From CALGFI01 sp963786805 (GTDB lineage: Bacteria > Actinomycetota > UBA4738 > HRBIN12), in assembly GCA_963786805.1 (NCBI GenBank), contig CAWBAK010000006.1:124001-188000 (forward strand): 64,000 nt of DNA, written 5' to 3'. The position numbers and the translations under genes were made by a program. Under the pieces are notes generated by a model. It ran no database searches, was not told the DNA's origin, and worked only from the letters and a program-made list of their open reading frames with translations. Each line of letters begins with the position of its first letter. The stretch's first letter is position 1. This document shows positions 34,508 through 43,026 of the stretch, piece by piece.

Positions 34508-35530
34508 GTGACCACGTCTCGGCTGAAACTCACGCGGGCGCAGATCCTCGCGTTCCGGCGGCACGTCGGCGCGCTCGACGAGCGGCTGCCACGCGGACGC
34601 CGCTCGCTCCGGCGCGCGGCGTGGGCGGGCCTGCAGGACAGCATGCCCCGAGCGGCGCTCCTGTCGATCCACGCGCGCGTCGAGGGGACCGAACCGTCCA
34701 CCTGGGAGGACCCATCGCTCGTCCAGCTTTGGGGGCCGCGGTACAGCACCTACGTCGTCGCGGCACGCGACCTCGCGGTCTTCTCGCTCGGGAGGCTGCC
34801 GGACGATGCTCGGGGGCGCGGGGTCGCGGAGGACCTGGCCGCGCGCCTGCACGCGCTCCTTCGCGGCCGCAGGATGACCGACCGGGAGGCGGGGAAGGCG
34901 CTCGGCAACATCGGCAACCGGATCCGGTACGCCGCGACGACCGGCACCGTCGTGATCCGCTGGGAAGGAGCCCGGGCGCCGACCGTCTGGACCGTGCCGC
35001 CGCCCAGGATCGACCCGAGCGCCGCTCGCCTCGAGCTCGCTCGCCGGTACCTGCACATCTTCGGTCCGACCACGCCCGAGGCGTTCGCCGAGTGGGCGGG
35101 GATCGCGACGCGAGCGGGCGTCGCGGCGTTCGACGCGCTCCGCCGGTCGCTGACGCCGGTGCGGACGCCGATCGGCGACGCGTGGATCCTCGCGCGCGAC
35201 GAACCGACGTTCCGCGCCGCTCCGCGGTCCGCGGCACCCGCGCGGCTCCTGCCGAGCGGCGACACCTTCTTCCTCCTCCAGGGAGCCGATCGCGAGCTCC
35301 TGGTCCCCGACGCCGATCGCCGCCGCGCGCTGTGGACCTCGCGCGTTTGGCCGGGCGCCGTCCTCGTGGACGGCGAGATCGCCGGGACGTGGCGGCGCGC
35401 GAACGAGGTGGTGACGATCCAGACCTGGCGCCGTCTCTCGCGAGCGGCACGCGCGGCGGTCGAGGCGGAAGCGGATTCCCTCCCGCTCCCCGGTCTCCGC
35501 GGGCCGATCGACGTTCGCTGGGACGAGTGA
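34508..35530 (+). CDS. Winged-helix DNA-binding protein, AlkZ/YcaQ-like (PF06224)
   Basis: A 340-residue protein of the HTH_42 family that includes the DNA glycosylase AlkZ. Seen: LRRAAWAGLQDSMPRAALLS, the conserved SLVQLWGPRYSTYVVAARDL, IRYAATTGTVVIRWEGARAP, RRYLHIFGPTTPEAFAEWAG, and a C-terminal VWPGAVLVDGEIAGTWRR barrel. The catalytic QxQ/QxD motif of AlkZ cannot be fixed with certainty, so glycosylase activity is inferred. GTG 34508 with a TATCGT -10-like element 10 bp upstream and no ribosome binding site. Confidence 0.8.
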   Translation: MTTSRLKLTRAQILAFRRHVGALDERLPRGRRSLRRAAWAGLQDSMPRAALLSIHARVEGTEPSTWEDPSLVQLWGPRYSTYVVAARDLAVFSLGRLPDDARGRGVAEDLAARLHALLRGRRMTDREAGKALGNIGNRIRYAATTGTVVIRWEGARAPTVWTVPPPRIDPSAARLELARRYLHIFGPTTPEAFAEWAGIATRAGVAAFDALRRSLTPVRTPIGDAWILARDEPTFRAAPRSAAPARLLPSGDTFFLLQGADRELLVPDADRRRALWTSRVWPGAVLVDGEIAGTWRRANEVVTIQTWRRLSRAARAAVEAEADSLPLPGLRGPIDVRWDE

Positions 35531-35642
35531 CGAGAGAGGTGGCAGCCCCTACGCGGCGGCCCACCTGATAGGAAAAATCGTCTCACGGTGTCCGCGAAGG
35601 TCTCGGTCAGGTGCCGACGCTCGGCCCCAGTTCCCTCGGTCC

Positions 35643-36123
35643 TCAGCGCACCGCTTTCTTCACGAGCGCGGCGATCTTCTTCTCTTCGGCGGCGGTCAGC
35701 TTCTTCAGCGCGAAGGAGGTCGGGAACATGGCTCCTTCGTCGAGGTTCGCCTCGTCGCTGAAGCCGAACGTCGCGTACCTCGCCTTGAACTTGTCCGCGC
35801 TCTGGAAGAAGCAGACGATCTTGCCGTCCTTCGCATACGCGGGCATCCCGTACCAGGTCTTCGGCGACAGGTCCGGCGCGCTGGCGGTGATGACGGCGTG
35901 GAGCCGCTTGGCCATGGCGCGATCCGGTTCCGGCATCTCGGCGATCTTCGCGAGCAACGCGCGTTCCTCGTCCTGCTTGTTCGTTGGCCGCCTTCAGCTC
36001 CTGGGCGCGCTCCTTCATCGCGGCTCGTTCCTCGGCCGTGAATCCCTTGGACGTCTTGCCCGTCGCCGTGGTGCGCTTGGTGGACTTCTGGGTGCTCTTC
36101 TTTGCAGGTTTCCTCTCAGCCAT
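35643..36123 (-). CDS. DUF1801 family protein with Lys-rich N-terminus (one frameshift)
   Basis: Two frames join into a ~160-residue protein. The N-terminal tail is Lys/Thr-rich (MAERKPAKKSTQKSTKRTT), then EERAAMKERAQELKAAN. The DUF1801 part has AKRLHAVITASAPDLSPKTW, YGMPAYAKDGKIVCFFQSAD, YATFGFSDEANLDEGAMFPT and AALVKKAVR. The frame change is near 35,975. The basic tail suggests nucleic-acid contact. ATG 36123. Confidence 0.8.
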
Positions 36124-36318
36124 CTCGAAGCACCTCCTCTGAACGCCGAGTGATCGACCTGCTCCACGGTACGCCGACCCGCCAGCACGGTCACCTTCCC
36201 GCGAGCCTGTCCCTGCTCGAGGTCGATGCCCGGCTGCTGTACGTAACCCGTCGTATAGCGCGAGGACACCAGAGTTCGATAGCAAAGTCGGGTATCCCCG
36301 AGCAGAGGGAGGTGGGGA

Positions 36319-37805
36319 ATGCGCGGAAAGCCCGCGTTGGTATCAGCGATCGTGCTTGTCACGATCGCCGTCGCAACCCTGACTGCCGTGCCGGCAGGCG
36401 CAGGTCCGAAGAGCTGCGCGAAACGGACCAACGACACGATCGACAAGCTCTTGGAATGCGTGACGCTGCAAGGTGTCCGAGAGCACCAGGAGGCCTTCCA
36501 GGCGATCGCCGATGCCAACGGCGGCAACCGGTTCTCCGGACTGCCGGGGCACGACGCCTCGGTCGACTACGTGGTCGAACGGCTCGAGGCCGCCGGCTAC
36601 GACCCGGTCGTCCAGTCCTTCGTGTACTTCGCGTTCACATCGGTCGGTCCCTCTGCGCTCGTGCAGACGGCACCCGGCAATGTCACCTACGTCCAAGGAA
36701 CCGACTTCGGCGTGATCGACCAGTCCGATCCCGGTGATGTGACCCGGGCGGTCACCGCGGTCGACCTGCAGCTCGGCCTCGGCAACACGTCGACCAGCGG
36801 CTGTGAGGCCGCGGACTTCGCCGGATTCCCTGCGGGGAACATCGCTCTGCTGCAGCGTGGGACCTGCACCTTCGAGATCAAGGCCGAGACCGCCGCCGCG
36901 GCCGGTGCCGCGGGCATCGTGATCTTCAACCAGGGCAATGCAGCGACGCCCGACCGCCAGGGGATCCCTGCGGTCACGCTCACCGCCAACAACACCAGCG
37001 GCATCCCGGTGCTCGGCACCACCTACGCGCTGGGAGTGCAACTGGCGAATACGCCGGGCCTCGTGATGCGGGTGTTCGCCAACACACTGCGCGAGAACAA
37101 GACCACCTACAACGTGCTGGCCGAGCTCGCCGGCATCGACGACAGCAACGTCGTGATGGTGGGCGGCCACCTGGACTCGGTGAGCGCGGGACCGGGGATC
37201 AACGACAACGGCTCGGGCAGCGCCGCGATCCTGGACATCGCCGAGGCGATGCGGAAGGTCGAGCCGAACAACACGGTGCGCTTCGCCTGGTGGGGAGCCG
37301 AGGAGTCCGGCCTGATCGGTTCGACGTTCTACGTGACGCACCTCACTCCGGCCGAGCGAGACGAGATCGCGCTCTACCTGAACTTCGACATGATCGGATC
37401 GCCGAACTACGTTCGGTTCGTGTACGACGGTGACGGCACCGTCGGTCCGGCCGGCCCCGCTGGGTTCGGGAGCGATCGAGGCCCTGTTCGTCGACTTCTA
37501 TGCCGACCGGGGGTTGGCCTCCGCAGCCGACGGAGTTCAACGGACGTTCCGACTACGGGCCGTTCATCGCCCCCGCGGTAGGCATCCCGGCGGGCGGCTT
37601 GTTCACCGGCGCCGAGGGCATCAAGACGGCGGCCCAGGCGGCGGTCTATGGGGGCACGGTCGGGCAGCAGTACGACCCGTGCTACCACGCCGCATGTGAC
37701 ACGTTCGCCAACAACAGCGATGCGGTGCTCGATCTGAACTCGGACGCCATCGCGTTCGCAACGCTCACGTACGCGATGGACACGAGTTCGGTGACCGGAC
37801 CCTAG
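36319..37805 (+). CDS. Secreted M28 aminopeptidase with PA domain, second copy (two frameshifts)
   Basis: A ~495-residue exported zinc peptidase. Signal MRGKPALVSAIVLVTIAVAT ... PAGAG. PA insert GNIALLQRGTCTFEIKAETA and GIVIFNQGN. Core: VGGHLDSVSAGPGINDNGSG (His and Asp ligands), FAWWGAEESGLIGS (catalytic Glu and Glu ligand), LNFDMIGSPNY (Asp) and CYHAACDTFANNSDAV (His). Frame changes are near 37,465 and 37,530. It is clearly paralogous to 23880-25397 over its whole length (FVYDGDG, NGRSDYGPFIA, GGLFTGAEG). It starts at ATG 36319 after GAGGGAGGTGGGG. Probably feeds on extracellular peptides. Confidence 0.84.
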
Positions 37806-37818
37806 GTCACGCGCGGTT

Positions 37819-37858
37819 CGTGCACGTGGGGGGCGGTCCACCGCCCCCCACGTGCACG
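37819..37858 (+). terminator. Strong terminator hairpin after the second M28 peptidase
   Basis: A perfect 19-bp stem, CGTGCACGTGGGGGGCGGT and its complement, with a two-base apex, 14 bp after the peptidase stop. No U-tract. It is the strongest hairpin I noticed in the window. Confidence 0.85.
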
Positions 37859-37878
37859 CCTCCTGGTAAAACGGACTC

Positions 37879-38277
37879 GTGACGAGGTTCGTGCTCGACG
37901 CCGGCGCCGTGATCCATCTCGCCAGCGACGGACTCCGGGTCTCGAGCCGGCACGAGCTGCTCGCGCCGACGCTGCTGCGCTCGCAGACGTTGTCGATACT
38001 GCACGAGGCCGTGCACAGCGGTGAGCTCTCGTCCGACGAGGCGCGCGAGCGCCTCGAGCGCATCCAGGCGATGAAGATCCGGCTCCTCGGCGACGCTGTT
38101 CTCCGGCGGGTCGCGTGGCGGATCGCCGACGACCTCGGATGGGCGGATACCTACACCGCCGAGTACCTCGCCCTCACGCAGCTCCAGGCCGACGCGTTCG
38201 TCACGCTCGACCTCGGCCTCGCTCGCCGCGTCCGAGACGTCGTCACGATCGCGTCCATCGATGACATCCTCCGGTGA
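37879..38277 (+). CDS. PIN-domain protein, VapC-like
   Basis: A 132-residue PIN ribonuclease-type protein with the full acidic set: TRFVLDAGAVIHLA (first Asp), LSILHEAVHSGEL (Glu), WADTYTAEYLALTQLQADAF (Asp) and FVTLDLGLARRV (last Asp). The family includes VapC toxins. No antitoxin-like gene precedes it: upstream are only a terminator and TAAAAC, a -10-like element 6 bp from the GTG at 37879, which suggests a leaderless message. It is convergent with the lipoprotein at 38293. Confidence 0.82.
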   Translation: MTRFVLDAGAVIHLASDGLRVSSRHELLAPTLLRSQTLSILHEAVHSGELSSDEARERLERIQAMKIRLLGDAVLRRVAWRIADDLGWADTYTAEYLALTQLQADAFVTLDLGLARRVRDVVTIASIDDILR

Positions 38278-38292
38278 CGCGACGCTGGGCCT

Positions 38293-39999
38293 CTACGGTG
38301 TCGCCTCGCACGAGGTCGGCATGGGGGTCGGCGACGACGACGCCTTGAGCTCGCGGATCCGCTCGATGAACGACGCGGTCTGGGGATCGCCCTCCATCAT
38401 CCGGTAGACCGGTCGAGCCGCGAGCTCGAGCGCCTCGAGGTCGCCGGGCTCGGCGCCGACGATCCGGCCGCCGCCCGAGCAGAACGCGTCGATCGTGTCG
38501 GACGCGGGGATCAGCTCGGTCGCGAAGACGAACGTCTCGCTCGCCGCCTCCTCCAGGATCGCCCATTGAGCATCCGAGAGCGACGACGCGGTCGCCTCGG
38601 AAGCGAACAGCGCGTTCACCCGCGGGAACAGGACGACGTTCCCCGTGAGGAACGAGCCCGGCGGCGCGGTCTCCAGCGCGAGTCCCAGCGAGGTCTCGGT
38701 GCCGTCCACCTCACCGCTGGCGATCGCCTCGTCCAGGTCCGACCCGCCGAGACCGTATGCCGGCTCCCCGCCGAGCGCGCGGACCAGCGCGTCGGTCGCC
38801 TCGGACGCTACGAGGCGGATCGCCGTTCCGTCGAAGTCGTCGAGCGACCGGAGCGGCGCAGCGTACCCGAGCGGATGCCGCAGCTGATCCGGGTACAGGC
38901 CGAGGCCCACGGATCCGGCCCCCTCGAGGCCGGCGAGCATCTCTGACGCGATCGGATCCGAGAGCACGTCCCGGAGCAACCCATGATCCGTGATCAGGAA
39001 CGGCGCCTGCAGCGCCTGGAAGCTCGGGACGCCGAACGTGTCCCACACGCGGGTCGCCGTCCAACCGAGGTCGAGCTCCTCGGCCTGGACGCGCTCCACC
39101 ACGCCCTGCTCGAACGCGTCCCCTCCGGCCGCCCACTGGATCTCGACGCCGATCGCGCCGTCCGAGAGCTCGCCGACGAGCTCGGCGAAGCGCTCGACGA
39201 CCGGCGTGTCCGGGCGGCCGCGAGGGTCGCCGGTGCCGAGGGTCAGGGTCACGGTCTCGGTCGAGGGAGCCGCCTCGACGAAGTCGATCGAGCGCACGAC
39301 CTCCTCCGCGACCTGGACCCGCTCATCGAAGTTCTCCGCGAGGTCCGAGTACAGGATCGTCACCGTGTGGCCCTCCACGTCCGGCAGCACGGTGAGGCGG
39401 TAGGCCATCGCTGGGGCCCACGGGAACACCTCGGGACCGACCGGGAAGACCAGGCGACACGCCTGCCGGAAGGGCCGCTCGTCCTTCGGGGCGCACGGGG
39501 CGTCCGCCGGCAGACGGAGGTCGGCCTGCTGCCCGTCGTAACCGTCGATCTCGACGGCGGTCGGCTCGCCGACGGTCTCGATGCCCGTGTCCTCGACGAA
39601 CCAGGCGAACAGGTCGTCCGGCGCCGGCATCGTCTCCAACGGGTCGCCGGGGTTCGCCGGATCGGCGATCACTTCCTCGAGGTTCATCATGAAGAGCTCG
39701 GCGTACGGGAACTCGTCGAGCTGCCCGAAGGTCACGAACCCCGGCACGTTCGCCGCGCCGTACCAGGGCGTCGCCGTCGTGATCTCAGCGGCCGGCTCGA
39801 TCCGAGCGAGATAGCTGCCGGGATCCATGAGGGACTGGCCCTCCGGGATCGGGACGGCGGTGCTCCCGGCGTCCGGCGACGCTGCCACCGATGGCTCGGC
39901 CGTCTCGCCCTCGGGCGGCTCCTCCGAGCCGCTGCAGGCTGCGGACAGCATCGCCACCACCACGCTCATCACGACGGCCCGACTGGAGATGCGCCTCAT
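38293..39999 (-). CDS. Lipoprotein: novel N-terminal domain fused to a DctP-like binding domain
   Basis: A 568-residue lipoprotein. Signal MRRISSRAVVMSVVVAMLSA with lipobox SAAC. Residues ~40-260 form an uncharacterised domain (GSYLARIEPAAEITTATPWY ... YRLTVLPDVEGHTVTILYSD). From ~265 a TRAP-transporter DctP-like solute-binding domain follows (ETVTLTLGTGDPRGRPDTPV, AFEQGVVERVQAEELDLGWT, TFGVPSFQALQAPFLITDHG, DFDGTAIRLVASEATDALVR, GSDLDEAIASGEVDGTETSL). No TRAP permease (dctQ/dctM) is present nearby. ATG 39999 has GGAGGAGGGACGG. It is divergent from the sigma gene at 40100, so I infer a sensory rather than transport role. Confidence 0.82.
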   Translation of the reverse strand: MRRISSRAVVMSVVVAMLSAACSGSEEPPEGETAEPSVAASPDAGSTAVPIPEGQSLMDPGSYLARIEPAAEITTATPWYGAANVPGFVTFGQLDEFPYAELFMMNLEEVIADPANPGDPLETMPAPDDLFAWFVEDTGIETVGEPTAVEIDGYDGQQADLRLPADAPCAPKDERPFRQACRLVFPVGPEVFPWAPAMAYRLTVLPDVEGHTVTILYSDLAENFDERVQVAEEVVRSIDFVEAAPSTETVTLTLGTGDPRGRPDTPVVERFAELVGELSDGAIGVEIQWAAGGDAFEQGVVERVQAEELDLGWTATRVWDTFGVPSFQALQAPFLITDHGLLRDVLSDPIASEMLAGLEGAGSVGLGLYPDQLRHPLGYAAPLRSLDDFDGTAIRLVASEATDALVRALGGEPAYGLGGSDLDEAIASGEVDGTETSLGLALETAPPGSFLTGNVVLFPRVNALFASEATASSLSDAQWAILEEAASETFVFATELIPASDTIDAFCSGGGRIVGAEPGDLEALELAARPVYRMMEGDPQTASFIERIRELKASSSPTPMPTSCEATP

Positions 40000-40017
40000 C
40001 CCGTCCCTCCTCCGAAC

Positions 40018-40059
40018 ATCTCTACATGGATGCCGAGGAGGGCGGAACCGTGTAGAGAT
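40018..40059. promoter_or_regulatory. Inverted repeat in the lipoprotein/sigma divergent region
   Basis: ATCTCTACA (40018-40026) and TGTAGAGAT (40051-40059) form a perfect 9-bp inverted repeat with a 24-bp spacer, within the 100 bp between the divergent starts. On the lipoprotein transcript the spacer contains CCCTCCTC, complementary to GAGGAGGG in its ribosome binding site. It may be an operator or a translational control element. Confidence 0.45.
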
Positions 40060-40099
40060 CCGGCCCGGGGACTTCACATCGAGCCGGGTTTGCGCATTC

Positions 40100-40690
40100 A
40101 TGTCACGGATGGATGGCCAAGGCGGATCCGGGCGCCGGGATGCGCCCAGCGTCGAGCACGCCCCAGCGCCCTCGGACGACCTCGTGGAGGATCGGCCCGC
40201 GCTGTCGGTCAGCTTCGAGGACTTCTTCGAGATCGAGCACGCGAGGTTGTTCGGGGCGCTTGTGCTAATCGCCGGCGACCGCCACGAGGCGGAGGACATC
40301 ATGCAGGATGCCTTCCTTCGGGTCTGGGAGCGGTGGCACCTCGTGCAGTCGCTCGCGAACCCGACGGGATACCTCTATCGGACCGCGATGAACTCGTTCC
40401 GCATGCGCCGCCGTCGCGCGCTGGTTGCGAGCCGTCACGCCATCCGGCGCCTCCGAGTGACCAAGGAGCTGGACGAGGCCGAGGCGCGGCACGAGGTCGA
40501 TCGCGGCCTCGCATCGATGCCGCCGCGGCAGCGGGCCGCGGTGGTCCTGACCGAGCTCCTCGAGTTCAGCTCGGGCGAGGCGGGCGAGGCCCTGGGCGTC
40601 AAGCCCGCGACGGTCCGCAAGCTCGCGCAACAGGGCAGGGACACGCTGCGGCGGACCCTCGGCGTGCCCCGCGGGAGGATCGAGCCATGA
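40100..40690 (+). CDS. ECF-type RNA polymerase sigma factor
   Basis: A 196-residue group 4 sigma factor, closely related to the one at 31996. Region 2: SFEDFFEIEHARLFGALVLI, RHEAEDIMQDAFLRVWERWH, NPTGYLYRTAMNSFRMRRRR. Region 4: LASMPPRQRAAVVLTELLEF, SSGEAGEALGVKPATVRKLA. Start ATG 40100 (or 40109); neither has a clear ribosome binding site. Its stop overlaps the next gene (ATGA). The fixed order lipoprotein / sigma / membrane sensor repeats that at 31205-33516. Confidence 0.86.
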   Translation: MSRMDGQGGSGRRDAPSVEHAPAPSDDLVEDRPALSVSFEDFFEIEHARLFGALVLIAGDRHEAEDIMQDAFLRVWERWHLVQSLANPTGYLYRTAMNSFRMRRRRALVASRHAIRRLRVTKELDEAEARHEVDRGLASMPPRQRAAVVLTELLEFSSGEAGEALGVKPATVRKLAQQGRDTLRRTLGVPRGRIEP

Positions 40691-41982
40691 GCGAGCTACG
40701 GACGACGCTCGAGCGGCGCCGCAGGGCGCACGTTCCCGACCCCGGCGCGTTCGACCGGCTCGTCCGCAGGCGCCATCGGAAGGAGCGGACCCAGCGGCTC
40801 GCGACGATCGCCGTCGTGCTCGCGATCTCGGCGGCGGGCATCTGGGCTCTCGTGCGTGCCGGGTCCTTCGACGCGCGCCCCGCGGCCCCGACGATCGACC
40901 GATCGACGGCAGGACGGCTCGAGGTCGCCTGGACGGCCGCGGTCGGGGGCGCGACGGCCCCCGTCATCGCGGGCGACCTGGCCTTCGTAGGAAGCGAGGC
41001 GGGCGTCCTCTACGCGCTCGACGTCCGCACGGGCGGCGTCGTGTGGCTCGGACGGCTCGGCGGCCCGATCGCCTCCGAGGCCGCCGTCTCAGGCAACCGA
41101 GTGTTCGTCCACACGACCACCGGCGCGCTGGCGGCGTTCGAGACGTCGTGCGGCTCGGGCGGCGCGACCTGCCTCCCGTCGTGGACGGCCCGGACCGGCG
41201 GTAGCGGTGCTCCCCCGCTCGTCGCCGGCGACCTCGTGCTGGTGAGCATTGGGAATCGGCTGCTCGCGTTCGACGCGGCCTGCGGGAACGGGGGCGAGAT
41301 GTGCGAGCCGACGTGGACGGGGGTCGCGAGGCCCGTGGACGGCACCGGCCCCTCGGCCGCCCCGGCGCTCGCCGACGGGACCGTCTGGACGGTCATCGGC
41401 CAGGACGCCACGATCTTCCCGATGCCGTGCTCGGTGCCCGAGGGCGGCCGATGCCAGGCGGTGAACCATCGCTTCACCGGAGTGCTCCGCACGGGCCCCG
41501 TCGTCGGCGGCGGGATGGCCTACCTCGGCTCCACCTCCGGCTACGTCTACGGCTTCCGAGCCGACTGCACCACCGTGTGCGAAGCGATCTGGCGAGCGCT
41601 CGCCACCGACCCCACCGAGCCCGCCGTCGCCGACGGCTTCGTCTACGTGTCCGGCGCCCCGGACGGCGGCCTCGCCGCCGTCCCGCAGGACTGCCGCTCC
41701 AACGGCGCGGTCTGCGCCCCCACCTGGACCGGTGACATCAACGGCTCGCCGACGTCCCGAGTGATCGTCTCGAACGGCGTCGTGTACGTCGGCTCCAGCG
41801 ACGGCAACCTCTACGCGTTCCCTACGACGTGCGACGCGCGATGCGCCCCCCTCGCCGCGATCCGGATCGGCTCGTCCATCGAGGCGCCCGCGATCTGGCA
41901 GGATCGAGCGGTCCTCGTGACGGCCCGCGACGGGACGCTCCGAGCGTTGACGATCGACGGCCGCCCGGTAACAGCGACCTGA
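40687..41982 (+). CDS. Membrane-anchored PQQ-like beta-propeller, probable sigma partner
   Basis: A 431-residue protein. The short cytoplasmic part is charged (MSELRTTLERRRRAHVPDPG, RRRHRKERTQR), followed by one membrane span LATIAVVLAISAAGIWALV. The outside part is a PQQ-binding-like beta-propeller with repeats of the type DLAFVGSEAGVLYALDVRTG, NRVFVHTTTGALAAFE, MAYLGSTSGYVYGFRA, VVYVGSSDGNLYAFPTTC. Many paired cysteines (SCGSGGATC, ACGNGGEMC, DCTTVC, TCDARC) suggest disulfides within blades. Overlap with the sigma gene and the topology suggest an anti-sigma sensor; no canonical anti-sigma motif is seen. Confidence 0.78.
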   Translation: MSELRTTLERRRRAHVPDPGAFDRLVRRRHRKERTQRLATIAVVLAISAAGIWALVRAGSFDARPAAPTIDRSTAGRLEVAWTAAVGGATAPVIAGDLAFVGSEAGVLYALDVRTGGVVWLGRLGGPIASEAAVSGNRVFVHTTTGALAAFETSCGSGGATCLPSWTARTGGSGAPPLVAGDLVLVSIGNRLLAFDAACGNGGEMCEPTWTGVARPVDGTGPSAAPALADGTVWTVIGQDATIFPMPCSVPEGGRCQAVNHRFTGVLRTGPVVGGGMAYLGSTSGYVYGFRADCTTVCEAIWRALATDPTEPAVADGFVYVSGAPDGGLAAVPQDCRSNGAVCAPTWTGDINGSPTSRVIVSNGVVYVGSSDGNLYAFPTTCDARCAPLAAIRIGSSIEAPAIWQDRAVLVTARDGTLRALTIDGRPVTAT

Positions 41983-42078
41983 CCCCTCACGCGATGCCCA
42001 CCGATGGTCAGATCGGTTCGATGCGGATGGACTCCACCATCTCGATGCGGTCGGCTCGGTCCTGCGCCGAAGTCGCCG

Positions 42079-42783
42079 CTAGGCGTGGGCCTTCGCGACG
42101 TTCCCGATGATCTCGGCGAGCTCGCGGGGGCGTGACCACATGGGCCAGTGGCTCGTCGGCAGGTCCACCCACGTGACGTCGCGGAGCTCGGACAGGCCTG
42201 CGAGCCACGCGTAGTCCTCCTTCCCCCAGTCCTTCATCTGCTCCGACGTCGCGCCCGTGCAGATGATGGTGCTCGGGATGCTGAGGCGAGCGTCGTTCGT
42301 GAACCCGTGCTCGTCACGCAGCGCGCCGGCCGGCTCGGGGATCGCGCGGTCGCGGAACGTCTCGAGCTGCTTCTGGCTCAGGCCGTCCAGGTTCTCGTTC
42401 TCCGCGAGCTCCTCGAGCGAGGGCATCGGCAGCTCGGGTCCGGCGAGATCCGGATCCGCCGTCCCCTTCCCGGGCGCGGTGTCCACGTAGACCATGGCCG
42501 CGATCTTCTCGGGGATGCGATCCGTCACCGCGTAGCCGGGAAATCCGGCGCCGCTGTGCACGGCCAGGAGGACCGGCCGTCCCTGCGCGACGATCGCGTC
42601 GACGATCGCGTCGACGTGGTCGTTCAGCGAGATCGCCGAGCGATCCTCGTCGACGGATCCGAGTCCCGGCAACGTGAGCGCGGTGACCTCGTGACCCTCG
42701 GCGCGCAGGACGTCCGCGACCTCGTCCCACGCCCACGCCCCGAGCCAGAACCCCGGGACGAGCACGATCGGCGGTGTCGTCAC
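42079..42783 (-). CDS. Alpha/beta hydrolase
   Basis: A 234-residue alpha/beta hydrolase: PPIVLVPGFWLGAWAWDEVA (oxyanion region), LTLPGLGSVDED, nucleophile elbow VLLAVHSGAGFPGY, VYVDTAPGKG, and SHWPMWSRPRELAEII with the catalytic His. The elbow is HSGAG. Belongs to the small RsbQ/esterase-like group frequent in soil bacteria. GTG 42783. It is divergent from the 35-residue ORF at 42860. Confidence 0.85.
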   Translation of the reverse strand: MTTPPIVLVPGFWLGAWAWDEVADVLRAEGHEVTALTLPGLGSVDEDRSAISLNDHVDAIVDAIVAQGRPVLLAVHSGAGFPGYAVTDRIPEKIAAMVYVDTAPGKGTADPDLAGPELPMPSLEELAENENLDGLSQKQLETFRDRAIPEPAGALRDEHGFTNDARLSIPSTIICTGATSEQMKDWGKEDYAWLAGLSELRDVTWVDLPTSHWPMWSRPRELAEIIGNVAKAHA

Positions 42784-42859
42784 GCGTCGACCCTACAGAC
42801 GGTCGGCGACATCCACGAACCCGATGGTTGCCCACATACCCCGGGGGTACGGTTGACGG

Positions 42860-42967
42860 GTGCCGTTCTACATCGGGCTGACGTGGCGCACCGTCGGGTG
42901 GCTCGTCGTCGCCGGGCTCGTGGTCGGCCTCGTCGTCGGGTTCCTCGCCGGGCGCGCCTTCGGCTGA
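42860..42967 (+). CDS. Small single-span membrane protein (35 residues)
   Basis: A 35-codon frame from GTG 42860: MPFYIGLTWRTVGWLVVAGL, then a Gly-rich span to the end LAGRAFG and TGA at 42965-42967. It consists of a short N-terminal face and one Gly/Val-rich transmembrane helix with GxxxG-like spacing. No ribosome binding site is seen. Such short hydrophobic frames can arise by chance in GC-rich DNA, but codon use is like that of genes and it fills an otherwise empty interval. Confidence 0.45.
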   Translation: MPFYIGLTWRTVGWLVVAGLVVGLVVGFLAGRAFG

Positions 42968-43026
42968 TGAGCAGGTACGGGCGGCCGTGAACGGCTCCGG
43001 TGAAGGTGGGTTGATACGGTGAGCTC

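Noticed and set aside
37879..38277. A VapBC toxin-antitoxin system
   Set aside because: The PIN protein is complete but no small antitoxin gene precedes or follows it. The upstream 70 bp hold a terminator and a promoter-like element only.
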